A stretch of 64,000 bases of DNA from Sepioteuthis lessoniana (taxonomy: Eukaryota > Mollusca > Cephalopoda > Myopsida > Loliginidae), in the NCBI GenBank assembly GCA_963585895.1, contig OY757904.1, forward strand, positions 30,126,046 to 30,190,045. The letters run 5' to 3'. A program made the position numbers and the translations under genes. A model generated the notes under the pieces. It was not told where the DNA came from, ran no database searches, and worked only from the letters and a program-made list of their open reading frames with translations. Of the stretch, positions 23,573-34,065 are shown piece after piece. Position 1 is the first letter of the stretch. Every line of letters begins with the position of its first letter.

Positions 23573-24490
23573 GATGTTCTTATAATTGCCATTTAAAACA
23601 CATTTTTCCGGGAATAGAGTAGGTCTATAATCAGGGTAAGTAAAGAAAAAAAATGAATTCGGTCTTGCACGGGTTAGTACCTCCCTATATAAAATAGAAT
23701 ATGAATTGTCTTTTTCGAACAACTACCAATAATTCCAAAAGAAAATGGAAACTTTTTAAACCGATGCAGAGTTATATGCTCGTTATTCATATGATTTTTT
23801 GTTCTTTTTTATACAATTTTTAGAAGAAGTTCTGCGATATTTCTATGTTAAAATTAATTAGTTTGTCCTTTTCTTTAACTTGTGTGTGTGGGTGTGTGTT
23901 TGTGTTTTAGCTACTTTGTAAAAATTAATTTGATAATATTGATATAAAATGGACAGCTATCAATAGGCTATCAATTATATGGAAATCAGACCTAACCGAT
24001 AAAATGAAACATAGTTTCTTCCAGGCAGCGGTCGCATCGATACTGATATATGGATGCACTACATGGACTCTAACAAAACGGCTGGAGAAGAAGCTAGACG
24101 GCAATTACTCAAGAATGCTGCGAGCAATCTTGAAGAAGTCCTGTCGGCAACACCCAACAAGACACCAACTGTACGGCCACCTGCCTCCTATCACGAAAAC
24201 TATCCAAGTTAGACGAACCAGACATGCGGGACACTGCTGGAGAAGCAGGGACGAACTCATAAGAGATGTACTCTTATGGACCCCCACATATGGTCGAACA
24301 AAAACAGGACGACCAGCACGAACATACATTCAGCAACTATGTGAGGATACGGGATGTTGTCCAGAAGACCTGCCGGGGGCGATGAAGGATAGGGAAAAGT
24401 GGCGAGAGAGGGTCAGAAATATCCGTGCTACCAGTACGACATGATCACGATGATGTGTTTGTTGAAAGGTTGTGAATAATCATTTATTTT
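23573..24490 (+). repeat. 918 bp chimeric unit, copy A (unique 5' flank + LINE tail + 3' flank)
   Basis: Nearly identical to 31111-32028, with only a handful of substitutions and two single-base indels seen by eye. The first ~370 bases are not LINE sequence; from about 23946 to 24442 it is a 5'-truncated RTE-like LINE; the last ~35 bases are again non-LINE. Here no direct repeat flanks the unit, so this may be the donor locus. Confidence 0.85.
23946..24444 (+). mobile_element. RTE-like LINE, 5'-truncated C-terminal region (in copy A)
   Basis: Open frame running KWTAINRLSIIWKSDLTDK, then SILIYGCTTWTLTKRLEKKL, LYGHLPPITKTIQVRRTRHA, GHCWRSRDELIRDVLLWTP, AGRPARTYIQQLCEDTGCC-like and WRERVRNIRATSTT then stop. 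It is the post-RT thumb/C-terminal tail of the element seen at 60057-61007. A short ATG-rich tail (ATGATCACGATGATG) follows the stop. The frame is still open across this segment, but no RT active site is included. Confidence 0.88.
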
Positions 24491-24689
24491 CATCGTGGAT
24501 ATCTTTCATTACATTTCCGTTAAATATCTTAACTACCCTTCAAACTTTTTGTAGAATCACTAGTCTAATCTGTTGCCATTTAGATGCCATTTCCAACCAA
24601 AATCTTCTATCCTGAATTTCACATTTTAATCTTATATTCACTTTTCTTTGTGTCATATGTACACTCCTCGACATCAACATCACCATCAT

Positions 24690-25262
24690 CAGGTCACGCT
24701 ACTAGCTCGGAATTCCCTGACATCATCTCACCATTTATCTCTATCAGCTATCGCTTCTGACAGATCTTTTCGACATCCTGTGTCTATACAGAGCTGTTGT
24801 GTTTAAGTTCTTGTTGGTCGGCAAACACTGGCACGTCCGTGCACAGACGTCAATAGGAAAACGTCACTTATGGGTTTGTCCTTGCTTTTCCAGCAGTGTG
24901 CACACCCATTGTTCGTCTTATTTGGATTGTTTTAGAAATAGAAGATAGGGGACATTACAGCTGCTGTAGCATGGGATGTTACTTCTAGGATTTGTTCCTT
25001 TTAACATATAGCATTCTTTTGCAGTTCCCCTCAAGCTTTTTCTCTGCACGTTTTTTCGGTGTCCATATTGGTGTATCCACATGATAGAACTGACATAAAT
25101 GTATACTAGGAAGAAATTGCGTTTTTTTTTATTGGATGGGTCAGACTTCCATATGATAAATAACTTATGAATAACAGTCTATGAATTCGCTGGGCGCAAT
25201 TCTGATGTCACTTTCAGGTAATGAGACGTCGTTACCAAGGTACGTGTACTTGTTCACTAATT
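24690..25262 (-). mobile_element. RTE-like LINE, older 3' fragment
   Basis: Minus strand: LKLVNKYTYLGNDVS (about 25215-25262), then KKRAEKKLEGNCKRML (about 25000-25060) and GHC-type and AGQQ-type text down to an ATG-rich tail near 24690. This is the region just after the RT palm, plus the C-terminus. It is broken by several stops and older than the copies at 24 and 31 kb. Its 5' end abuts an LTR-like repeat at 25268. Confidence 0.75.
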
Positions 25263-25549
25263 TCAAATGTAACATATTGACCCCGGCCAAGCTGTCAAAA
25301 TAAGAAATGCGCACGTGTAAATAACAGGTGAATCTGGTCGAGGGATATCAGGATATAACATTGACCGTGGAAGGTTTGAATGAGTGCGATTTGTGACGCC
25401 CACAAGAAGAAGGTGAAAGTCGAACAATTATATAACTGGGTGAAGAGGAAGTTTATTGAGTTGGAGTTAAGATGCGGTAGAGAGAACCAGCACCCAGAGA
25501 GGCTGGGCCCCCAGACCCCCGGTTGAGCAGCCCAGGAGAACGGGAAAGA
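25085..25549 (+). repeat. inverted-repeat arm 1 (LINE/LTR-like junction)
   Basis: This segment is repeated in reverse orientation at 28098-28534 with high identity, including the exact LINE-to-LTR-like junction at about 25262-25268. The shared text stops sharply at both ends (GATAGAACTGACATAAATG on one side, CCAGGAGAA on the other). Confidence 0.88.
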
Positions 25550-25740
25550 AACGATGTTATGGTCATAAGAGTGGGAGTCAATATGTTGCAGTTCTGTTCG
25601 GTATCCAACTTCCTCTCACAGTAAAACCTTTCGTAACCCTTTCGAACCCTTTTATATAAAGTGAGAGGTATATTTTTCTAAAGTACTGTGTCGCTCGTCT
25701 TTATTGTGTCGTCGTTATGATTCTGCATGTAGATGTATAT
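25268..25740 (+). repeat. LTR-like repeat (copy a)
   Basis: Starts TGTAACATATTGACC, carries a GC-richer middle (GGGCCCCCAGACCCCCGGTTG), then a polyadenylation-type ATAAAGTGAGAGG and CTGTGTCGCTCGTCTTTATTG, the layout of U3-R-U5. Related copies are at 26365-26980, 28103-28356 (minus) and 29037-29503 (minus). The 3' boundary is uncertain and no internal retroviral-type genes are adjacent. Confidence 0.6.
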
Positions 25741-26364
25741 GTATTATGTGGCTATACAACACAAAGAACCACCAATTACTATAAAGACAAAAATACAAAA
25801 TTACGCATACTGCACACATTATAAACACCTTCTAAAACAATAATTATCCAACATCAATCAAACGACATTTAAATAATAATAACTCACGGAAACTACTTAC
25901 ACATTTTAACACATATTACCTGAAACTACCATATTTCTGTGAAATTATCATCAAAGAAATACGTAGGGCTATTTACAGTGAAAGGTTAGATATACACCTG
26001 CCCCACTCTGGACCCACACTACGAAAATACCCAAAGAAGAAAAATAACAAAATTGTCACAACATGCAGTCTAGCCGATTGCCCAATAAGACATCCAAATA
26101 TATGCCAAAAAATTACGCTATTAATAGCTTAATTCGCTTAAGATGCCATAATCTTTATAAGGGAGTACAATTAGACCCCGGCACATCAGAATTAAAGAAA
26201 ACCTCAACACAAGCACATCCTCATTCTATAAGCATTTAAATGCAAAGGGTCATGATGATAAGTTTCCGTTAAAATAGAAGCAAGAGTACATGATATTGAT
26301 TATCTCTAAATTAAGGAGGCTGTATAAATATCTGTTACACCCTCAGATTAACGGTAGGTTCAAA
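25741..26364. other. stretch between LTR-like copies, nothing recognised
   Basis: AT-rich; no reverse transcriptase, gag or primer-binding site identified. Confidence 0.4.
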
Positions 26365-26980
26365 TGTTGTATATTGACCTTCGACCCGTACAAACATGCT
26401 ATTCCAAAGACGCGGAAGTTGCATATTCCATTGGGCGTAGGCGGGCTTGACTGACAATATGGGACAAGGTAAAATCCCACGGTACAGTCAGCCTGATTCA
26501 CCGGAAGAGAGTGACCTGTGAACTGCATCACAGTTATTTCCGCTCGATGACAATCAAACATGCCATTCCAAGGATAGCGGAAGTGACACATCCCGTTGTC
26601 ATATTTTTGACGAAATCGCGCAGCCATAATTAACAGTGCTGCATAATGGAGATTTTGAGTAGGCAATTGAGCTATTGTATAACTCGGTGAGACAGGAAGT
26701 CAGTGAGTTTGGAGACCACTCAGTTTGGAGACCAGACCTGTTGGTGACAAGATGTGGTAGAGGAAGCCTGCACCCAGCAGAGTGGGCCCCCAGGACTCCG
26801 GTTGAGCAACATCAGGGGAACGTGAAAGAAACATTGATGGCCATAAGAGTGGGGGTCAGCATGTTGCAGTTCTGTTCGTTCTCCAACTCCCTCTCACACA
26901 CAAACCTTTCAAATAAAGTGAGAGGTATATTTTTCTGAAAGACTGTGTCGCTCGTCTTCATTGTGTCGCTGTGTTCTACA
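26365..26980 (+). repeat. LTR-like repeat (copy b)
   Basis: Starts TGTTGTATATTGACC and ends GTGTTCTACA. It shares with copy a the block GGGCCCCCAGGACTCCGGTT, the AATAAAGTGAGAGGTATATT polyadenylation-type region and GTGTCGCTCGTCTTCATTGT. It has extra sequence in its first half, including GACGAAATCGCGCAGCC, which recurs at 30150. No target duplication found, so its true ends are uncertain. Confidence 0.6.
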
Positions 26981-27000
26981 TGAATCTGCATATGAGTATC

Positions 27001-27395
27001 ATCATCATCATCATCATCATGTCGTGCGGCTAGCATGGATATCCCAGACCCTCTTTCTCCACGTCCCCCTTATCATTCATCGCCTCCATCAGGTCTTCAG
27101 GGTTACATCCCCTATCATCACATAGCTGCTGTATGAATGTTCGAGCTGGTCGTCCTGCTTTTGATAGGCCATATGCGGGGGTCCACAGGAGTACATCACT
27201 TACGGTCTCGTCCTTGCTTCTCCAGCAGTGTCCGGCATTTCTGGTTCATCTAGCTTGTATATTTTCGTGATAGGTGGTAGGTGACCGTATAGTTGGCGCC
27301 TCGTGGGGTGTTGCTGCCAGCACTAGTTCAATATTGCGCTTAACATTCTTGTATAATTGCCGTCTAGCTTCTTCTCTAACCGTTTAGTCACAACA
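27001..27395 (-). mobile_element. RTE-like LINE, 3' fragment
   Basis: Minus strand matches the C-terminal tail (TKRLEKKLDGNYTRML-type, QHPTRRQLYGHLPP, AGRPARTFIQQL) but with stops. The (CAT)n run at 27001-27020 is its (ATG)n tail and abuts the end of LTR-like copy b. Confidence 0.82.
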
Positions 27396-27892
27396 CGAAT
27401 TGAATGCTTTATATAGCATTAATTAACATGCACATTCTCAAAATACGTATTTTAAAACCAATTTCTTACTTAATTCAACTATAGGTTAGGTTAGAATTAA
27501 ACACTAAATATATAATTCATTAACATGCATATTGTTTAAATACATAATTAAATTATTAATTGATTTTAACCAAATTCTTACACAATTTACAGCAGATTAG
27601 AATTAAACAGTGAACTGATTGTTAATTTAAAAATATAAACAAATAAAAATTTAAAGAATAAAATTGATTCGGATGAGTGAAGTCACGTCTCTTACGCATG
27701 GAGTTTCAACAACCAAATCAGCGTTCTAACTTCCCATGTGATACTATGTTTACAACGTCGAAAGGTTTGAATACATAACACCGAATTCATATTATAAATG
27801 TCTCCGCAGATGAGGTTTTCTACTTCGAAAATAATTAGAACCTGAATGATTGTTTCGTATTGTAATAGCCTTCGAAATAGATTACATCACAG
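27396..27892. other. AT-rich stretch with internal redundancy, nothing recognised
   Basis: Two loose repeats of 'TTAGAATTAAACA(C/G)T' and 'TTAACATGCA' about 100 bases apart (27418-27530), then nothing. Confidence 0.4.
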
Positions 27893-27894
27893 TA

Positions 27895-27935
<41 letters not shown>
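27893..27935. repeat. (AT)n microsatellite
   Basis: About 20 AT units. Confidence 0.95.
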
Positions 27936-27938
<3 letters not shown>

Positions 27939-27997
27939 GATAGCGTAGACACAAAGTTAATGGATGTCGATTTCTGACATATGCAATCATCAGACCA

Positions 27998-27999
<2 letters not shown>
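27936..27999 (-). repeat. short remnant with degenerate hammerhead-like core
   Basis: A 64-base segment wedged between two AT arrays. Minus strand has TCTGATGATTGCATATGTCA followed by GAAA: a CTGATGA box, a poorly paired stem II and GAAA. Stems I and III do not form. Penelope-like elements are known to carry hammerheads in their terminal repeats, so this may be such a remnant. Confidence 0.35.
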
Positions 28000-28067
<68 letters not shown>

Positions 28068-28077
28068 CTGTGTCTGT
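28000..28077. repeat. compound (AT)n(GT)n microsatellite
   Basis: About 20 AT then about 17 GT units. Confidence 0.96.
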
Positions 28078-28097
28078 GTTGAATAATGTTGATTATT

Positions 28098-28534
28098 CTC
28101 CTGGGCTACTCAACCGGGGGTCTGGGGCTGGCTCTCTCTACCGCATCTTATCTCCAACTCACTGAACTTCCTGTTCACCGAGTTATATAATTGTTCGACT
28201 TCCACCATCTTCTTGTGGGCGTCACAAATCGCACTCATTCAAACCGTGCACGGTCAATGTTATATCCTGATATCCCTCGACCAGATGCACCTGTTATTTA
28301 CACGTGCGCATTTCTTATTTTGACAGCTTGACCGGGGTCAATATGTTACATTTGAAATTAGTAAACAAGTACACGTACCTTGGTAACGACGTCTCATTAT
28401 CTGAAAGTGACATTAAAACGGCGCCCAGTTAATTCATAGACTGTTATTCATAAGTTATTTATCATAATAATGTCTGACCCATACAATAAAAAAAAGCGCA
28501 ATTTCTTCCAAGTATACATTTATGTCAATTCTAT
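28098..28534 (-). repeat. inverted-repeat arm 2 (LTR-like piece + LINE piece)
   Basis: Reverse-complement copy of 25085-25549. 28103-28356 is the LTR-like part (minus orientation) and 28357-28534 the RTE-like LINE part, now coding on the plus strand (LKLVNKYTYLGNDVS at about 28345-28400). Confidence 0.88.
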
Positions 28535-29036
28535 AACACACACAAAAACTTTCCATTATTTTTTTTTAAGTATGGCTTTCATAATTCTACTCTATTTGCT
28601 TTCATTCACGATAAAGATAAACGCAGAATAATTGAAGCTTGTTTTATAACACAATTTGATGATATCGTGTAAAGACAAGATTTTCATAAAATATCACCTT
28701 CTATTGCAACGATAATGCTAAAAGATTTCAACATCCATATATAAAACTAGCCTTTTTCGTAGACATTTGAAATAGTAATCTGTTAAAGAATTGTTCTCAA
28801 ACTATTGAACGATCTTGCTTTTTTTCAAAAAAGATTCCGTTTCTTGACGTATTCAATTTCGAATATACCTTCACTGTGTTACACGTCTTCGAAAACTCAA
28901 ACATTTAACCCTGATGGTGACTTTGTGTTGTTTAGTTATGATGAAGAAAAATGATGAATGATGATCTTGAAGGAATAGTCTTGGGAACTTAGTTATAAAA
29001 TTATGCTTTTTTATTATTTCCTAAAGTCGAAGCTTC
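28535..29036. other. AT-rich stretch, nothing recognised
   Basis: No supported feature. Confidence 0.5.
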
Positions 29037-29503
29037 TGTAAACGTTTAGGAGAGAGGCAGAGCCAGGGAAACGAAGACACACGGAGGAATTGAAGGACTT
29101 GAAAACTGCTATATTAATCTTTATCTACTTCTTTGCCGCGTTGTGCCATATTCGTATTCAGGACTCCTCTTAGCACTTCTGCTTCTTTGACCATACGTAC
29201 TCAACCGGAGGCCCACTGTGGGCTGTTGTCCCAGTGAAGCACCCAGCCGCTCGCTGGTTCTCTCCATGACTGGCCGAATCTCTTCTAGCCACAAGATTGA
29301 GGCACCGTGACTCTGTGGGTTCCAGTGTATATATAATTTCACAACTCTTACGCATTCTTGTTCTTGCCCTGACTCACGGGATCTTCTATCGGCTCTGATT
29401 CACACTAGCCGCTTAATTTCTAGTTGCTTATACTGGTGCGTGCTGCAAACACGCTCATTACACAGCTGGAACATCGAGATCTGTCAAAGATCAATATGCT
29501 ACA
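29037..29503 (-). repeat. LTR-like repeat (copy d), probably solo
   Basis: On the minus strand it runs TGTAGCATATTGATC ... CGTTTACA, about 467 bp with TGTA...TACA ends. It has a GC-richer middle with CGGTTGAG, as in copies a and b, and a GATAAAG-type polyadenylation region near the end. No matching flanking duplication was seen; the first ~13 bases upstream of the TGT also resemble copy a, which leaves the boundary open. Confidence 0.6.
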
Positions 29504-30119
29504 TTTGGAATTGCATGAAATATTTTTCCATTATGATTATTTTATTTCATTCTCATCGTTAAAATAATTTTTCAATGAAAGGTGTTAGTATGCTGGCAAA
29601 TTTTGAAGACGGAACGTGTTGGCAAAAAATGAATACGTATATGAATAACAGATATATCATTAAGTACACCAAATACATAACTTACCTCCGTTTACTTTTT
29701 TCCACATATATTCGGTCTGATTCATTTAATTTCCTTTCACAATATACTATTGGTGTAAATTAGCAATAATTGAAATCATCAGATAATATGTAAACGAATG
29801 AGTTCTGGCTCATTTAAAATGTTACCTATAAACTGTCCGTTTATAAAACTGATATATACATATATATATAGTTGGATATTAGATAACCTATATGGGTTGG
29901 CATGCCATGAAAAAAAAAAACCATCCAGTTTAGATTTCAACCTAAACCTGATAGAAAATTCTGTTATTCATCTGACTGGACAACTCTGTCGTCTTGCAGA
30001 AAAACGACAGATCTACTTACACTAAATCACATATAATGATATCAGAGATATACACAATCGGTCCCATCACCTCCTCCGGGAAATTTGCACTGAGTTACCG
30101 ATATGCATATTATTCTCAG
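29504..30119. other. AT-rich stretch, nothing firmly recognised
   Basis: 'GGTTGGCATGCCATG' plus an A-run at 29895-29920 resembles the 3' end of SINE family S3. Otherwise nothing. Confidence 0.4.
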
Positions 30120-30196
30120 CAGCAGACTTACCGTTGTCATTATATTATTGACGAAATCGCGCAGCCAAAATTAACAGTGCTACATAATGGAATATA
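30120..30196 (+). repeat. fragment of the LTR-like family
   Basis: Shares TTGACGAAATCGCGCAGCC and TTAACAGTGCTACATAATGG with 26605-26650 in copy b. Confidence 0.7.
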
Positions 30197-30603
30197 ATTT
30201 ACCTGGCTCTAAATAATACCGACATTTTTTATGCTTTAATTGCCTACAGTAAAATTCCTACGTGATTAATACAGATACAACATCACATAAGTAAATGCAT
30301 ATTTCTCTTGTACATTATTTTGTTAATCATTTCGTTCTTATTAAAGGGTTTTCAGTAGATTTATATTTTTTTAAGAAATTGTAGCTTCGAATTGAGAGAA
30401 TCTCTTGAATATTCGTACTGATTCTTTTGACTTCGAATTTAAATTTATTTATGATTTAATTTTGTGATGACACTTTGTACTTAAATTTCCTTAATATATG
30501 ATAGTATGAAGTCTATTCTTCTGGGTACGCTTATTAAAATGAAATAGTGCATATGCATGCTGGTGTGAATATGTCTGTATGAATATGTATTCGTATAAAC
30601 ATT
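30197..30603. other. AT-rich stretch, nothing recognised
   Basis: No supported feature. Confidence 0.5.
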
Positions 30604-30660
30604 GTATATATATATATGTATATATATATATATGTGTGTGTGCGTGTATGTGTGTGTGTG
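30604..30660. repeat. (AT)n(GT)n microsatellite, interrupted
   Basis: Short AT and GT runs with single-base interruptions. Confidence 0.9.
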
Positions 30661-30726
30661 GACAACAGCCTTTCACTTAACCATATTTGATAAAATAATA
30701 AAGACACGTTTCGTCTATATAAGTAG

Positions 30727-30990
30727 CGGATATTGGCATGATGGTTAGAGTGTTCAACAGTGGCCCAGGAGTCCTCGGTTCAATCCCAGATCGAGTCAAA
30801 CCAAAGACTCGAATACTGTTAATCGATTCGTCCTTGCTTAATACTCAGCCTTATGAGGTACAGATCAAGGGTAAAGTGCAGCAATGCACGGATATGAGCA
30901 GCGCCCTTCCCTACACGTTGGTGCAGTAGCTATTGAAAAGAGAGTCGTCGGGTTACACCATCAATGATCGCCAAATTTACTTTACTTACT
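30727..30990 (+). mobile_element. tRNA-derived SINE, family S1 (copy c)
   Basis: Head 'TGGCATGATGGTTAGAGTG' (A box) and 'GGTTCAATCCC' (B box), S1 body with AATACTCAGCCTTATGAGGT, AAGGGTAAAGTGCAGCAA and AGCGCCCTTCCCTACACG, 3' end 'GATCGCCAAATTTACTTTAC'. Confidence 0.88.
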
Positions 30991-31098
30991 TGTCTATATA
31001 ATTTTATTAAGATCCTTTCAAGTTTCCTGATATGTGTCTTGGTTTCTAATTAGAATTGTTGGAGAAACTTTGGTAAATACATCCACCAATTCCAACCT

Positions 31099-32049
31099 GA
31101 AACCAGGAAAGATGTTCTTATAATAGCCATTTAAAACACATTTTTCCGGGAATAGAGTAGGTCTATAATCAGGGTAAGTAAAGAAAAAAAAATGAATTCG
31201 GTCTTGCACGGGTTAGTACCTCCCTATATAAAATAGAATATGAATTGTCTTTTTCGAACAACTACCAATAATTCCAAAAGAAAATGGAAACTTTTTAAAC
31301 CGATGCAGAGTTATATGCTCGTTATTCATATGATTTTTTGTTCTTTTTTATACAATTTTTAGAAGAAGTTCTGCGATATTTCTATGTTAAAATTAATTAG
31401 TTTGTCCTTTTCTTTAACTTGTGTGTGTGGGTGTGTGTTTGTGTTTTAGCTACTTTGTAAAAATTAATTTGATAATATTGATATAAAATGGACAGCTATC
31501 AATAGGCTATCAATTATATGGAAATCAGCCTAACCGATAAAATGAAACGCAGTTTCTTCCAGGCAGCGGTCGCATCGATACTGCTATATGGATGCACTAC
31601 ATGGACTCTAACAAAACGGCTGGAGAAGAAGCTAGACGGCAATTACTCAAAAATGCTGCGAGCAATCTTGAAGAAGTCCTGTCGGCAACACCCAACAAGA
31701 CACCAACTGTACGGCCACCTGCCTCCTATCACGAAAACTATCCAAGTTAGACAAACCAGACATGCGGGACACTGCTGGAGAAGCAGGGACGAACTCATAA
31801 GAGATGTACTCTTATGGACCCCCACATATGGTCGAACAAAAACAGGACGACCAGCACGAACATACATTCAGCAACTATGTGAGGATACGGGATGTTGTCC
31901 AGAAGACCTGCCGGAGGCGATGAACGATAGGGAAAAGTGGCGAGAGAGGGTCAGAAATATCCGTGCTACCAGTACGACATGATCACGCTGATGTGTTTGT
32001 TGAAAGGTTGTGAATAATCATTTATTTTATTTTTCCAGAAACCAGGAAA
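31099..32049 (+). mobile_element. 918 bp chimeric unit, copy B, flanked by 12 bp direct repeats
   Basis: The duplicated unit occupies 31111-32028. GAAACCAGGAAA is present at 31099-31110 and again at 32038-32049, a perfect 12 bp direct repeat of the length made by target-primed reverse transcription. Nine extra bases (32029-32037) lie between the unit and the 3' repeat. So this copy looks inserted, and copy A at 23573-24490 (without such repeats) looks like the donor. Confidence 0.8.
31484..31982 (+). pseudogene. RTE-like LINE C-terminal region inside copy B
   Basis: Same protein tail as at 23946-24444. A one-base deletion (ATCAGCC for ATCAGACC near 31528) shifts the frame at WKSDLTD, so only the part from MKRSFFQAAV onward stays in frame. 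Ends WRERVRNIRATSTT then stop. Confidence 0.85.
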
Positions 32050-32116
32050 ATTAAAAGGATGTTAATAAAATGATATAGAGAAAATGTGTCTTTATTATTT
32101 TATTGTGCATGCTGTA

Positions 32117-32178
<62 letters not shown>
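32117..32178. repeat. (AT)n microsatellite
   Basis: About 31 AT units, joined directly to a SINE. Confidence 0.97.
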
Positions 32179-32181
<3 letters not shown>

Positions 32182-32435
32182 GCTTGGCCAATTTGTTAGA
32201 GTGTTCGCAAATGGCCCTGGAAACCGGGGCTTAATCACAGGTCGTGTCGTACCAAAGATTCAAAAAATGATACTTGATGAATCCCTGCTTAACACTTGGC
32301 ATTATAATGTACGGAACAAGGGTAAAGTGGAGCAATCCAGAGAAAGGGGTAGCAACCTCTCCTACACATTGGTGTTGTTGCAATTAAATAGGGAACCTTA
32401 GGGTCACCCTTGACAATAGTCACCAACATTACTTA
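32179..32435 (+). mobile_element. tRNA-derived SINE, family S1 (copy d)
   Basis: Head 'TGGCCAATTTGTTAGAGTG', altered B box 'GGCTTAATCAC', S1 body including AACACTTGGCATTATAATGT, AAGGGTAAAGTGGAGCAA and GGGGTAGCAACCTCTCCTAC, 3' end 'AGTCACCAACATTACTTAC' followed by AT units. Confidence 0.85.
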
Positions 32436-33494
32436 CATATATGTATATATATATATGGGTGAGAGCGTATATGCACTGGTATTTTAGAGCCTTGTTTATA
32501 TATATGCATATATGTACGGGAATATGTGTATTGTAGATTGAAAAAGATAGTTGAACAAGTTAGAGAGGTTGGCTGATTATAATAGCTGATAAACTAGAAA
32601 AACTAGGATTTCACGATGATTGATGAAAGGCGCGTTTTATTTATATTTATAATAAACTAAACTATCAGAGGTCAGTTGCCCTTTTATAGTTTTATAGTTT
32701 CGTTCTGGTTAACCACCCAGGAAAAGCGGCTTTCTTTTCAGAGCCCCATATATTCTATAGAATATAGGAGTTTTGATCAGACAGAGAAGTGGTGATACTG
32801 GTCCGTAACGGTTGGATTTATCCTCCATGGCTGGTCACAAAATGTACATAGAAGTTAACTCTAAAATTAATGGGATTGAACACTGACCAAATCTTCGTCT
32901 GTCGTCCGTCCACAATAGTTGGGATCTTTTTGACTTAAAGTGACATGACAATTCGCAGCTCCATTGATTGACCGAGAAAAAAATCAATCAATAATTATGG
33001 TCTCAGGAATTTAATATTAGTTTTCAACCAAAAATCTTTGGCTGAAAAAATTACGTCGTGAGAAGAAAGATCAGCTAGCATAGGCTGAGTAATACACGCA
33101 TCATAGCAGCTCATTATAGCAATACATAAATTATAACTCAATCTATTCTATAACATTTAATTTTACACAAAACTTTAAATATTATATTGATGTGGTTAAC
33201 AGTGGTGGAATACTGCGAGAGTTTATAAATATTAACATTTATTTAAAAATTCCTGATTTTTATTTGCATATAAGAAGGAAACAAATTGATAATACAAAAA
33301 ATATATATAGAAGTAACCATAAACCTACAATAAATAAGATAGCATTCAATATATGTGATAACATATCAAACATATTTAATAAGTAGCCGTACCACCCACC
33401 CAAACAGAATGAGACAACCCCCCCCAAAAAAAACAAACAAAAAAACATTCAAAATAAATAAAAATAAGATTCCCAGCAATAAACAACCTAAGAG
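32436..33494. other. AT-rich stretch, nothing recognised
   Basis: No supported feature. Confidence 0.5.
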
Positions 33495-33720
33495 AACCCC
33501 TGAGGGGGCACCTCGGGTGGTACAATGGTTAGCAAGCTAGACAAGTTAACCTACACGAGTGAGTTCGAGTCTCATTGGGTGTCCCATTTATATGGCTTTT
33601 ATCGTGAAAACCATGAAAACATGAAGAGTGGAATTGACAGCAGGAAGAAAAAGCTGAGTTGAGGTGAAAAATCCAGAGTGGGACCTTCCAGAGAGAGTTG
33701 TAATCATTATTACTATTTTA
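33495..33720 (+). mobile_element. tRNA-derived SINE, family S2
   Basis: tRNA-like head GGGGCACCTC ... GGGTGTCCC whose ends pair as a 7 bp acceptor-like stem, with A box 'TGGTACAATGGTTAGCAAGC' and B box 'GAGTTCGAGTCTC'. A body of about 130 bp follows. The head recurs at 61588-61680 (TTAGCAAGCTCGACTA, GAGTGAGTTTGAGTCTCATT). Confidence 0.75.
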
Positions 33721-33959
33721 TAATTGCGATGATGACACTGAGCCACATATTCAGAAAATGCACAGGTGGATAGAAACTTAGTAAATCATAGGAAATGATC
33801 AATCACCTAATGTACATGGACGACATCAAACTGTTTACCAAAATCTAAAAGGCATTGAACACCCAAATACTGACTGTAAGAATATAAAGATATGGCATAA
33901 GGATGGAATTTAGCATAAAAAGTGTGTCATTCTAATAAGGAAAAACGATTAATGACACA

Positions 33960-34065
33960 TGACAGACGAAATTATTATTAGCTACGTGAAATGATATAAC
34001 TGTGTGTAAACAAATGGCTATTATTAGATATTAACAGAAACGAATAATACTTGTTATCGCATAAT
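33960..34065 (+). repeat. dispersed direct repeat, copy 1
   Basis: TTATTATTAGCTACGTGAAA ... ATATAACTG and GAATAATACTTG recur with changes at 34975-35066 in the same order. Nature unknown. Confidence 0.5.

Noticed and set aside
23390-23722. 110-codon minus-strand frame crossing the left border of the chimeric unit
   Set aside because: It spans a repeat boundary (23573), so it cannot be an old conserved gene; no motif recognised.
24105-24329. Minus-strand frame MYVRAGRPVFVRPYVG and its twins at 31643 and 3220
   Set aside because: Antisense shadows of the RTE-like LINE C-terminal tail.
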